A DNA stretch of 11,948 bases from an uncultured Blautia sp. (GCA_900551465.1 URWL01000024.1:1-11948); one strand, 5' to 3'; numbered from the stretch's first letter, positions 1 through 7,191 are shown. Numbers and translations: made by a program. The notes: generated by a model from the sequence alone, not told the origin.

Positions 1-605
1 TTACAGAAGGTAAATGGGATGACCCGGCAGTTCTTCAGATGGCTCAGGATATTGAAGAGCTTGCAAAGAACGGATACTATTCCGAAATGGTTGGCTCCAA
101 CGTATGGCCGGCAGGTCAGAATACAGAGCTTGCTCTTGGAACAGCTGCTATGTACCTGAATGGTTCCTGGCTTCCAAACGAGGTTAAGGATATGGCTGGC
201 GAAGATTTCAAATGGGGATGCTTCGCATATCCGGAGCTTGAGAACGGTGCAAACGGAATTGAGACAAACAACTTTGGAGCACAGGTGTTCGGTATCAACA
301 AAGATACAAAAATGCCGAAGGAAGCATTTGATCTGATCAAATTCATCACAACCGGCGAATATGACAAGAAACTTGCAGATGCATCTGTAGGTATCCCGGC
401 AGACACAACAAATACAGAGTGGCCGGCAATGGTAGAATGTGCAAAACCTGTTATCGAGCAGAGCACAGGCCGTTTCACATGGGCAGCTGGAGTTGAAACA
501 AACGTAGATATGACTCCTGTTATCAAAGAAAACTTCATCAAATTGATGGCTGGTTCCCTGACAGCAGACGAGTTTGTAGCTGCAATGCAGGAAGCTGCTA
601 AATAA
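1..605 (+). CDS. ABC transporter sugar-binding protein, C-terminal part (5' truncated)
   Basis: This is the extracellular solute-binding component (SBP family 1) of a carbohydrate ABC importer. The frame is open from base 3, so the N-terminus, including the expected lipoprotein signal, lies outside the window; 200 residues remain. What is visible is typical of the C-lobe: a segment with AAMYLNGSWLPNE that in this family closes over the sugar, then the NNFGAQVFGINKDTK stretch. After these come helices ending in a T-x-DEFVAAMQEAAK tail, as in other sugar-binding proteins. It stops with tandem TAA codons (603-608). Two permease genes follow after an attenuator-like hairpin, and an N-acetylhexosamine kinase lies further down. 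From that context I infer a HexNAc-containing disaccharide such as lacto-N-biose or galacto-N-biose as ligand. Ligand specificity cannot be read from this fragment alone. Confidence 0.9.
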   Translation, partial: TEGKWDDPAVLQMAQDIEELAKNGYYSEMVGSNVWPAGQNTELALGTAAMYLNGSWLPNEVKDMAGEDFKWGCFAYPELENGANGIETNNFGAQVFGINKDTKMPKEAFDLIKFITTGEYDKKLADASVGIPADTTNTEWPAMVECAKPVIEQSTGRFTWAAGVETNVDMTPVIKENFIKLMAGSLTADEFVAAMQEAAK

Positions 606-622
606 TAAAATAAGCAGAGCAG

Positions 623-664
623 AGATGGTGGCATCGTTTTTACGCTGCCGCCATCTTTTCTTTT
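623..664 (+). terminator. Hairpin with T-tract between binding protein and permeases (attenuator)
   Basis: The arms AGATGGTGGCA (623-633) and TGCCGCCATCT (646-656) pair over 11 positions with one G-U wobble. An inner CGT/ACG stem (635-637 with 642-644) closes on a TTTT loop. A T-rich run, TTTCTTTT (657-664), follows. This has the form of an intrinsic terminator. No promoter is visible before the permease gene at 693, so readthrough is probably partial, giving more binding protein than permease. Confidence 0.8.
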
Positions 665-677
665 GAGGGAAATAAAA

Positions 678-684
678 GAGGAGG
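678..684 (+). promoter_or_regulatory. Ribosome binding site fixing a TTG start for the first permease
   Basis: GAGGAGG lies 8 bases before TTG at 693. The in-frame TTG at 663 has no such site and lies inside the terminator T-tract. The ATG at 711 is too far away at 26 bases. The start is therefore most likely TTG 693. Confidence 0.75.
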
Positions 685-692
685 AAACCATA

Positions 693-1598
693 TTGAAGAA
701 AAATAAAACAATGATCGTGGTATTCCTGACACCGGCAGTACTTCTGTTTCTGGGAATCTTTTTGTATCCTATACTGAAGACTATTCTCATGAGCTTTTTC
801 AAAATTGAAGGTGTTACGGATGCAATGAATCTGTGGAGCTTTGTTGGGCTGGATAACTATGCAAAACTGCTTAATACCAGTCTTTTCCGTACTGCATTTT
901 TTAACCTTTTCCGTATCTGGTTCTTTGGCGGCCTGATCGTTATGTCTCTGTCACTTCTTTTTGCAGCTATTCTTACCAGCGGTATTCGTGGAAAGAAATT
1001 TTTCCGTGCTATTATTTACATGCCAAATATTGTAAGTGCAGTTGCCCTTGCTACCATGTGGCTTCAGTATGTATACAGCCCAAGATTTGGTCTTCTGAAG
1101 AATTTCTTTTCAGCGCTTCATTTAGAAGGACTGGCAAAAACACAGTGGCTGGATAATGAACATAAATTTATGGCGCTGCTGCTTGCTTATTGTTTTGGTA
1201 TGGTAGGGTATCACATGCTGATCTGGCTTTCCGGTATTGAACGTATCAGTCCGGAATATTATGAAGCGGCTACCATTGATGGAGCCAATAAGCTGGCACA
1301 GTTCCGCTATATGACCCTTCCCCTTCTTAAGGGCGTGTTTAAAACAAATATCACCATGTGGTCTGTAAGTTCTGTAGGCTTCTTTGTATGGTCTCAGCTG
1401 TTTTCTAACGTTACGGCAGATACGCAGACAATTACGCCGTATGTATATATGTATATGCAGATCTTCGGCGGCGGCAATACAGTAACAGAACGTAACTCCG
1501 GACTTGGAGCGGCAATTGGTGTGCTTCTGAGTTTATGTGTGGTACTTATCTTTACTGTATGTAACAAATTGATCAAAGACGACGACTTAGAATTTTAG
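693..1598 (+). CDS. Carbohydrate ABC transporter permease, MalF/UgpA type
   Basis: This is one of the two inner-membrane channel subunits of the sugar importer. The 301-residue product is normal for the family. Hydrophobic segments include residues 8-30, 75-97, 107-127, 160-182 and 270-290. The cytoplasmic EAA loop that docks the ATPase is at about residues 188-212 (EYYEAATIDGA... then TLPLL), which identifies the binding-protein-dependent permease fold. The start is taken as TTG 693 because of the GAGGAGG site 8 bases upstream. The second permease follows after 12 bases. No ATPase gene is seen. Lachnospiraceae sugar importers of this class often share a distant MsmK-type ATPase, so that is the likely partner (inference). 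The substrate is inferred only from the downstream sugar-nucleotide genes. Confidence 0.92.
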   Translation: MKKNKTMIVVFLTPAVLLFLGIFLYPILKTILMSFFKIEGVTDAMNLWSFVGLDNYAKLLNTSLFRTAFFNLFRIWFFGGLIVMSLSLLFAAILTSGIRGKKFFRAIIYMPNIVSAVALATMWLQYVYSPRFGLLKNFFSALHLEGLAKTQWLDNEHKFMALLLAYCFGMVGYHMLIWLSGIERISPEYYEAATIDGANKLAQFRYMTLPLLKGVFKTNITMWSVSSVGFFVWSQLFSNVTADTQTITPYVYMYMQIFGGGNTVTERNSGLGAAIGVLLSLCVVLIFTVCNKLIKDDDLEF

Positions 1599-1603
1599 GA
1601 GGT
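1597..1603 (+). promoter_or_regulatory. Ribosome binding site of the second permease, overlapping the upstream stop
   Basis: AGGAGGT overlaps the TAG stop of the first permease (1596-1598) and sits 7 bases before ATG 1611. This places the start at 1611 rather than at the GTG at 1602, which is itself part of the binding site. The layout suggests translational coupling of the two permeases. Confidence 0.8.
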
Positions 1604-1610
1604 GCTTGCT

Positions 1611-2495
1611 ATGGCAAAGACAAAGGAAAAGGAGCCGCGCCGCCCGTTTAATCTGAAGCAAGAGCTGAAGCTGGCACCTGGCTACATTATTATTCTTCTC
1701 TGGGTTATTTTTACAATTGTACTTCTGGGCTGGGTATTTTGTGCCAGCTTTTCTACAACTGCAGAAATTTTTCAGGGAAAAGCTTTGAAATTTGAAACAG
1801 GACTTCATTTTGAAAATTATGCAAAAGCATGGAACGGATCCGGTGTTGCAGGATTTTTTGGAAACTCTCTCTTATACTCTGTAGTTTCCTGTGTTGCTCT
1901 GATCCTGGTATGTGCTCCGGCAGCTTATGTGCTGTCCAGATTTGAATTTATTGCAAATAAATTCATCCAGACAAGCTTTGTATCTGCTATGGGCGTTCCT
2001 GCAATCATGGTAGTTCTGCCGCTGTTCAGTATTATTTCCGGTATGGGGATTCTGAACAATATTCCGCTGGCAAAAGGAACTCTGATTCTTTTGTACGTAG
2101 GAATCAACGTACCTTATACTACGATTTTCCTGCTGACATTTTTCAGCAACATATCTAAGACCTATGAAGAGGCTGCAGCTATTGACGGATGTCCTCCAAT
2201 GAAGACTTTCTGGAAAATTATGTTCCCTATGGCACAGTCAGGTATCGTAACAGTAACGATTTTTAATTTTATCAATATCTGGAATGAGTACTTCCTGTCA
2301 TTGATCTTTGCAAGCTCCGACAAGCTGAAACCTGTAGCTCCGGGACTTTACGGAATGATCAACTCCATGAAGTATACAGGTGACTGGGCTGGTATGTTTG
2401 CAGCTGTTATTATTGTATTCCTGCCTACATTTATTCTATATGTATTCCTGTCAGAGAAGATCATTGGCGGTGTTACAGGTGGAATCAAAGGCTGA
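1611..2495 (+). CDS. Carbohydrate ABC transporter permease, MalG/UgpE type
   Basis: This is the second membrane subunit of the importer, 294 residues, forming the channel as a heterodimer with the preceding permease. A charged N-terminus (about residues 1-20) leads into a first membrane segment at about 24-45. Further hydrophobic segments lie near 85-108, 122-144, 157-178, 211-235 and 260-282. The EAA loop is at about 185-208 (YEEAAAIDGC...), and the C-terminus ends in a short Gly-rich stretch (GGVTGGIKG). The WNEYF motif after the EAA loop (about 224-228) is common in MalG-type subunits of sugar importers. The gene is separated by 20 bases from the nucleotidyltransferase, which argues for one transcript joining transport and intracellular sugar processing. 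Confidence 0.92.
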   Translation: MAKTKEKEPRRPFNLKQELKLAPGYIIILLWVIFTIVLLGWVFCASFSTTAEIFQGKALKFETGLHFENYAKAWNGSGVAGFFGNSLLYSVVSCVALILVCAPAAYVLSRFEFIANKFIQTSFVSAMGVPAIMVVLPLFSIISGMGILNNIPLAKGTLILLYVGINVPYTTIFLLTFFSNISKTYEEAAAIDGCPPMKTFWKIMFPMAQSGIVTVTIFNFINIWNEYFLSLIFASSDKLKPVAPGLYGMINSMKYTGDWAGMFAAVIIVFLPTFILYVFLSEKIIGGVTGGIKG

Positions 2496-2515
2496 TTAAG
2501 AAAGGATTGAACATC

Positions 2516-3445
2516 ATGAAAAAACCGGTATTAGTAGTTATGGCAGCAGGCATGGGAAGCCGTTACGGCGGTCTGAAGCAGATTGACCCTATTGATAAAG
2601 AGGGCCATATTATCATGGATTTTTCTATCTATGATGCTGTGAAAGCGGGATTTGAGAAGGTTGTATTCATTATCAAAAAAGAAAATGAAGAGGATTTCAG
2701 AAAAGCTATCGGCGACCGTCTCAGCAAACAGATCCAGGTGGCTTATGTGTTCCAGGATCTTCAGAACATTCCGGAAGGATATGAAGTACCTGCTGACAGA
2801 GTGAAGCCATGGGGAACCGGACATGCCGTATTAAGCTGCATCGGAGAGGTGGATGGACCATTTGCGGTAATCAATGCAGACGACTATTATGGAAGTCATG
2901 CATTTAAGATGGCATATGATTTCCTTACAGAAAACCAGGATGAAGAAGAACTCTATAAATATATGATGGTTGGTTATAAGCTGGAAAATACTCTTACAGA
3001 TAACGGCCATGTTGCCAGAGGTGTTTGTGTAACAGATGAAAATGACCATCTTATAAAGATCAATGAGCGCACACACATTGAAAAGCATAACGGCGGAACT
3101 GCATATACAGAAGATGATGGTGCAACATGGACTATGCTTCCGGAGGGAAGTACAGTATCCATGAATATGTGGGGATTTTCTGCAAGCATTCTTACAGAAC
3201 TGCAAGCACGTTTCGCGGCATTTCTTGATGAAAATTTAAGCAAGAACCCATTGAAGTGTGAATATTTCCTGCCTTTTGTTGTGGATGAGCTTCTTCACGA
3301 GAAGAAAGCAACTGTAACAGTGCTGAAATCTGAAGATAAATGGTACGGGGTTACCTACAAAGACGATAAGCCGTTTGTTATGGCAGCTATCCAGAATCTG
3401 AAAGATCAGGGGCTTTACCCGCAGAATTTATGGGAGGACAGATAA
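2516..3445 (+). CDS. Sugar-1-phosphate nucleotidyltransferase family protein
   Basis: This is a 309-residue Rossmann-like nucleotidyltransferase, expected to join a sugar 1-phosphate to an NTP with release of pyrophosphate. The N-terminal nucleotide-binding signature AAGMGSRYGGLKQ is at residues 10-22. WGTGHA at 99-104 resembles the base/sugar-contact loop, and NADDYYG at 120-126 supplies the metal-binding aspartates. The start is ATG 2516, with AAAGGA nine bases before it; a TTG at 2507 is in frame but overlaps the edge of that site. The gene lies between ABC permeases and an N-acetylhexosamine 1-kinase (2-base gap to the kinase), so the likely substrate is GlcNAc-1-P, GalNAc-1-P or Gal-1-P with UTP. 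That is inference from context; the family also includes enzymes using other sugars. It occupies the position taken in bifidobacterial lnp clusters by a GalT-type transferase, to which it is not similar. Confidence 0.85.
   Translation: MKKPVLVVMAAGMGSRYGGLKQIDPIDKEGHIIMDFSIYDAVKAGFEKVVFIIKKENEEDFRKAIGDRLSKQIQVAYVFQDLQNIPEGYEVPADRVKPWGTGHAVLSCIGEVDGPFAVINADDYYGSHAFKMAYDFLTENQDEEELYKYMMVGYKLENTLTDNGHVARGVCVTDENDHLIKINERTHIEKHNGGTAYTEDDGATWTMLPEGSTVSMNMWGFSASILTELQARFAAFLDENLSKNPLKCEYFLPFVVDELLHEKKATVTVLKSEDKWYGVTYKDDKPFVMAAIQNLKDQGLYPQNLWEDR
3432..3437 (+). promoter_or_regulatory. Ribosome binding site deciding a GTG start for the kinase
   Basis: GGGAGG inside the last codons of the nucleotidyltransferase lies 10 bases before GTG 3448. 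An in-frame ATG at 3430 has no binding site and its own G forms part of this one. The GTG gives a gene starting 2 bases after the preceding stop. Confidence 0.65.
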
Positions 3446-3447
3446 CA

Positions 3448-4548
3448 GTGAATGCGATCCAGAAAGAAGTAATAAGTAAGTTTGATTTTCCCGGAGAGGT
3501 AGTGGAATGTATTCCCTATGGAAGCGGACATATCAACGATACATATCGTCTGACGGTTCAGACATCAGAGGGACAGAATAAGCGTTTTATCCTTCAGAGA
3601 ATGAATAAGAGCATTTTTACAAAACCAGTGGAGTTGATGGAAAACGTCAGCGGTGTTACTTCATGGCTCCGCAAAAAAATCCAGGAAAATGGCGGAGATG
3701 CAGAAAGAGAAACATTAAATATTGTAAATGATAAGGAGAACAGTCCTTATTATGTGGATTCAGAGGGTGAATACTGGAGAGTTTATCTTTTTATTGAAGA
3801 TGCCACAAGCTTTGATATGGTGAAAGATGACAATGACTTTTATCAGAGCGCAGTTGCTTTCGGACATTTTCAGAGACTTCTGGCAGACTACCCGGCAGAA
3901 ACTCTCCATGAGACGATTGTGAACTTTCATAATACAGTAGATCGTTTCCGCAAGTTTAAAGAGGCTGTGGCAGCAGACAGTGAGGGGCGTGTAAAGGACG
4001 TTCAGGATGAGATCAGATTTGTTCTGGATCGTGAGGAACTGGCGCATACTCTTTGCGATCTGCAGGAAAAGGGAGAAATCCCTCTTCGTGTTACCCACAA
4101 TGATACAAAGCTGAACAATATCATGATCGATGATGAGACCGGAAAAGCAATCTGTGTGATCGACCTTGATACAGTTATGCCGGGACTTTCTGTAAATGAT
4201 TTTGGCGATTCAATCCGTTTTGGTGCAAGTACAGGAGCAGAGGATGAACAGGATCTCAGTAAGATTTCCTGCGATCTTCATCTTTATGAAGTTTATACCA
4301 AAGGGTTTATTGAGGGGTGTGCCGGCGCACTGACAGATATTGAACTGGATATGCTTCCTATGGGAGCGATCCTTATGACCTTTGAATGCGGCATGCGTTT
4401 CCTGACAGATTATCTGGAGGGAGATCATTACTTTAAGATCCACAGAGAGGGACACAATCTGGACCGCTGCCGTACACAGTTTAAACTGGTTGCAGATATG
4501 GAAGAAAAACTTCCTCAGATGAAAGCTATTGTAGAAAAATACAGGTAG
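3448..4548 (+). CDS. nahK: N-acetylhexosamine 1-kinase (NahK/LnpB-like, phosphotransferase family)
   Basis: The enzyme is predicted to phosphorylate the anomeric C1 hydroxyl of free GlcNAc or GalNAc with ATP, giving HexNAc-1-phosphate. This is the salvage step after phosphorolysis of lacto-N-biose or galacto-N-biose. The 366-residue product has the aminoglycoside-phosphotransferase/choline-kinase fold. PYGSGHIN (23-30) is the ATP-loop region, and RFILQRMN at 46-53 carries the nucleotide-binding strand. HNDTKLNN (217-224) holds the catalytic Asp219, and IDLDT (238-242) the metal-binding Asp. FGDSIRFGAS (252-261) and ECGMRFLTDYLEGDHYF (313-329) match, as I recall it, the Bifidobacterium longum NahK sequence, which is about 360 residues. 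This is the most specific identification in the operon. GTG 3448 is preferred over ATG 3430 because of the GGGAGG site. The exact sugar preference is not shown by the sequence. Confidence 0.88.
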   Translation: MNAIQKEVISKFDFPGEVVECIPYGSGHINDTYRLTVQTSEGQNKRFILQRMNKSIFTKPVELMENVSGVTSWLRKKIQENGGDAERETLNIVNDKENSPYYVDSEGEYWRVYLFIEDATSFDMVKDDNDFYQSAVAFGHFQRLLADYPAETLHETIVNFHNTVDRFRKFKEAVAADSEGRVKDVQDEIRFVLDREELAHTLCDLQEKGEIPLRVTHNDTKLNNIMIDDETGKAICVIDLDTVMPGLSVNDFGDSIRFGASTGAEDEQDLSKISCDLHLYEVYTKGFIEGCAGALTDIELDMLPMGAILMTFECGMRFLTDYLEGDHYFKIHREGHNLDRCRTQFKLVADMEEKLPQMKAIVEKYR

Positions 4549-4557
4549 TGCTATACT
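4529..4557 (+). promoter_or_regulatory. Possible internal promoter for galE
   Basis: TTGTAG (4529-4534) and TATACT (4552-4557) are separated by exactly 17 bases, starting inside the end of the kinase gene. The -10 matches consensus at 5 of 6 positions, the -35 only at 3 of 6. Transcription would begin near 4564, about 40 bases before galE. This would let galE be expressed apart from the transport operon. Confidence 0.45.
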
Positions 4558-4605
4558 GAATATTGGTAACAAACCATAAGAAGACCTGAAGAGGAGGACA
4601 AGATC

Positions 4606-5622
4606 ATGGCAATTTTAGTTACAGGCGGCGCCGGTTATATCGGCAGCCATACAGTTGTAGAGCTTCAAAATGCGGGATATGAGGTTGTTGTTGTGGACAA
4701 CTTAAGCAATTCCAGCGAAAAAAGTCTGGAACGTGTGGAAAAGATCACAGGAAAACCAGTGAAATTCTATAAGGCAGATATTCTTGACAGAGAAGGTCTT
4801 ACAGAAATTTTTGAAAAAGAGGACATTGATTCCTGCATTCATTTCGCAGGTCTGAAAGCTGTTGGAGAATCTGTAGCAAAACCATGGGAATATTATGAAA
4901 ATAATATTGCCGGAACATTGACTCTTGTAGATGTAATGAGAAAACATGGTGTTAAGAATATTATTTTCTCTTCTTCTGCTACTGTATATGGAGACCCTGC
5001 GATCATTCCGATTACAGAGGAATGCCCAAAAGGACAGTGTACCAATCCTTATGGATGGACAAAATCCATGCTGGAACAGATCTTAAGCGATATCCAGAAG
5101 GCAGACCCGGAATGGAATGTGGTTCTTCTTCGTTATTTCAATCCAATCGGAGCTCATAAGAGCGGAACTATTGGCGAAAATCCAAATGGTATTCCAAACA
5201 ACCTGATGCCTTATGTAACCCAGGTTGCAGTTGGCAAATTGAAAGAGCTTGGAGTATTTGGAAATGATTACGATACTCCGGATGGAACCGGTGTGAGAGA
5301 TTACATCCATGTAGTGGATCTGGCAAAAGGTCATGTGAAAGCCCTTAAAAAGCTTGAGGATAAATCAGGGCTGAATATTTATAATCTGGGAACCGGAAAA
5401 GGCTACAGTGTTCTTGATATTGTAAAGAACTTTGAAGAAGCAACCGGTGTGAAAGTTCCTTATGTGATCAAACCGCGTCGCCCGGGCGATATTGCTGCCT
5501 GCTATTCCGATGCGTCTAAAGCAGAGAGAGAGCTTGGATGGAAAGCAGAGTTCGGTATTAGGGAAATGTGTGCAGATTCCTGGAACTGGCAGAGTAAAAA
5601 TCCTAATGGATATGATGAATAA
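4606..5622 (+). CDS. galE: UDP-glucose/UDP-N-acetylglucosamine 4-epimerase GalE
   Basis: This enzyme interconverts UDP-glucose and UDP-galactose, and probably UDP-GlcNAc and UDP-GalNAc, through a 4-keto intermediate using bound NAD+. The 338-residue product has the same length as E. coli GalE. Visible features are the NAD+ motif [10 protein letters not shown] (6-15), SSSATVYG (122-129) with Ser124, and the catalytic pair Tyr149 and Lys153 in YGWTK. These have the same numbering as E. coli. Residue 299 is Cys (in GDIAACYSD), where E. coli has Tyr and human GALE has Cys307; the smaller residue is linked to acceptance of N-acetylated sugars. The start is ATG 4606, with GAGGAGG at 4591-4597 eight bases upstream. 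The gene follows the kinase by 57 bases, with a possible promoter of its own, and ends at a strong bidirectional terminator. Confidence 0.96.
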   Translation: MAILVTGGAGYIGSHTVVELQNAGYEVVVVDNLSNSSEKSLERVEKITGKPVKFYKADILDREGLTEIFEKEDIDSCIHFAGLKAVGESVAKPWEYYENNIAGTLTLVDVMRKHGVKNIIFSSSATVYGDPAIIPITEECPKGQCTNPYGWTKSMLEQILSDIQKADPEWNVVLLRYFNPIGAHKSGTIGENPNGIPNNLMPYVTQVAVGKLKELGVFGNDYDTPDGTGVRDYIHVVDLAKGHVKALKKLEDKSGLNIYNLGTGKGYSVLDIVKNFEEATGVKVPYVIKPRRPGDIAACYSDASKAERELGWKAEFGIREMCADSWNWQSKNPNGYDE

Positions 5623-5625
5623 GAA

Positions 5626-5666
5626 ATAAGAAAACCTCCGGAGAAATTTTCCGGAGGTTTTCTTAT
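5626..5666. terminator. Bidirectional intrinsic terminator between convergent genes
   Basis: A perfect 17-bp inverted repeat, ATAAGAAAACCTCCGGA (5626-5642) with its exact complement at 5650-5666, is separated by a 7-base loop. The GC core CCTCCGGA/TCCGGAGG is flanked by an A-run on one side and TTTTCTTAT on the other, so a T-tract follows the hairpin on either strand. It serves both galE (+) and the DUF1846 gene (-), whose stop begins 6 bases beyond it. Confidence 0.93.
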
Positions 5667-5671
5667 GGATC

Positions 5672-7162
5672 TTATTTATCATCGTCGTCATTGTTTTTCT
5701 TTTTTTCAAATTTGGGTTCGCAGGTCAGTTCGATACCAAGTCTTCGGAACTGCCAGATGTCCACGGAGGACAGCATGACAGAGGTGTGGGCCTGACAGCC
5801 CTTTAATTTAGGCAGCTGTTCCAGCGCCAGTCCGGCTTCTGGATTGCTTGCAGCGCTGACGGAAAGGGCAATAAGAGTTTCGTCTGTGTGGAGACGGGGA
5901 TTTTTGCTTCCCAGATATCTTGTTTTCAGCTCCTGGATAGGACGGATAGCTTCCGGGGAGATTACATGGTGTGCATGTTCAATTCCTGCCAGTTTTTTCA
6001 GGGCATTAAGAAGGAGCGCGGAAGAGGCTCCAAGCAGATCAGAGGTCTTTCCGTCAATTATTTCGCCATCAGGAAGTTCCAGGGCAGCAGCAGGAGCACC
6101 TGTCTGCTTTTCGATATCCAGAGCAGCAGTGACTACTTTGCGGTCCTCCAGGGATGCATGAGCCTGTTTCAGAAGCAGCTCGATCTTACAAACTTCATCT
6201 TCTTTTCCTGTACCGGATACAAGGGCATCACAGCTTTTATAATAGCGGCGGATGATCTCCTGACGGGAGGCCTCTTTGCAGACCTCATCATCCACAATAC
6301 AGTTCCCTGCCATATTAACGCCCATATCTGTAGGTGATTTATAAGGACATTCGCCCATGATCTTTTCGAACATAGCCTGAAGCACAGGGAAAATTTCCAC
6401 ATCACGGTTATAATTGACAGTAGTCTCTCCATAAGCTTCCAGATGGAAAGGGTCGATCATATTTACATCGTTCAGATCTGCGGTAGCTGCTTCATATGCC
6501 AGGTTGACCGGATGCTTCAGCGGAATATTCCAGATAGGGAAAGTCTCAAATTTTGCATATCCGGCGCAGATACCGCGTTTGTGTTCATGATAAAGCTGGG
6601 AGAGACACACGGCCATTTTACCGCTGCCCGGTCCCGGTGCAGTGACTACCACCAGAGGTCTGGAGGTTTCGATATACTGATTTTTGCCGTAGCCCTCATC
6701 GCTTACGATAAGAGAGGTATTGCTGGGATATCCCGGGATATTATAGTGGACAAATACACGGATGCCCAGTTTTTCCAGTCTGTTTTTAAAGAGGTCGGCT
6801 CCTTCCTGACCGGAATAACGGGTGATGCAGACGCTTCCCACATAAAGTCCGCGTTCAGAAAATACTTCGATCAGACGAAGGACATCTTCATCATAGGTGA
6901 TGCCCAGATCTCCGCGGACTTTGTTTTTATCAATATCAGCAGCGCTGATGACGATGACGATCTCTGCCTGGTCACTGAGCTGCATCAGCATGCGGAGCTT
7001 ACTGTCCGGTTCAAATCCAGGAAGGACTCTGGATGCATGAAAATCATCAAATAGTTTGCCGCCAAATTCCAGATAAAGTTTATTTCCGAATTTACCGATC
7101 CTTTCGCGGATATGTTCTGACTGCATGGTTAGATATTTTTCGTTATCAAATCCTGTCTTCAT
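5672..7162 (-). CDS. DUF1846 (UPF0371) family protein of unknown function
   Basis: This 496-residue protein is recognised as the DUF1846/UPF0371 family, which occurs in Firmicutes and Actinobacteria; I know of no established biochemical role. The N-terminal domain starts with GFDNEKYLTMQSEHIRERI (about 4-22) and ends near residue 155. A phosphate-binding-loop-like segment, TAPGPGSGKMA, lies at 174-184 after the strand PLVVV. It resembles Walker A, but Met follows the Lys in place of Ser/Thr. The central region (about 200-320) is rich in conserved polar residues, including KFETFPIWN, DVNMIDPFH and GVNMAGNCI. The tail is low-complexity, with lysines then NNDDDDK. I see no signal peptide or membrane segment, so it should be cytosolic. 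The start is ATG at 7162, preceded on the - strand by an AAGGA-type site. It is a single-gene unit with its own promoter and terminator, convergent with galE and divergent from ftsH. Confidence 0.9.
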   Translation of the reverse strand: MKTGFDNEKYLTMQSEHIRERIGKFGNKLYLEFGGKLFDDFHASRVLPGFEPDSKLRMLMQLSDQAEIVIVISAADIDKNKVRGDLGITYDEDVLRLIEVFSERGLYVGSVCITRYSGQEGADLFKNRLEKLGIRVFVHYNIPGYPSNTSLIVSDEGYGKNQYIETSRPLVVVTAPGPGSGKMAVCLSQLYHEHKRGICAGYAKFETFPIWNIPLKHPVNLAYEAATADLNDVNMIDPFHLEAYGETTVNYNRDVEIFPVLQAMFEKIMGECPYKSPTDMGVNMAGNCIVDDEVCKEASRQEIIRRYYKSCDALVSGTGKEDEVCKIELLLKQAHASLEDRKVVTAALDIEKQTGAPAAALELPDGEIIDGKTSDLLGASSALLLNALKKLAGIEHAHHVISPEAIRPIQELKTRYLGSKNPRLHTDETLIALSVSAASNPEAGLALEQLPKLKGCQAHTSVMLSSVDIWQFRRLGIELTCEPKFEKKKNNDDDDK

Positions 7163-7191
7163 ATTGTTTTCCTTTCCCGATTCACGTCGTT

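Noticed and set aside
116..802. 228-codon - strand open frame across the binding protein, attenuator and first permease
   Set aside because: It crosses two real genes and a terminator and has no family features.
1..2495. Maltose/maltodextrin importer (MalEFG)
   Set aside because: The permease fold is shared by many sugar importers; no amylase, maltose phosphorylase or related gene is nearby, whereas HexNAc salvage genes are.
2516..4548. LicC/LicA-like phosphocholine pathway (nucleotidyltransferase plus choline-kinase-fold protein)
   Set aside because: The kinase matches N-acetylhexosamine 1-kinase along its length (PYGSGHIN, HNDTKLNN, FGDSIRFGAS), and the neighbours are a sugar importer and GalE.
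6443..7054. Open frame on the + strand of about 200 codons inside the DUF1846 gene
   Set aside because: It is antisense to a conserved family gene and has no recognisable domain, promoter or ribosome binding site.
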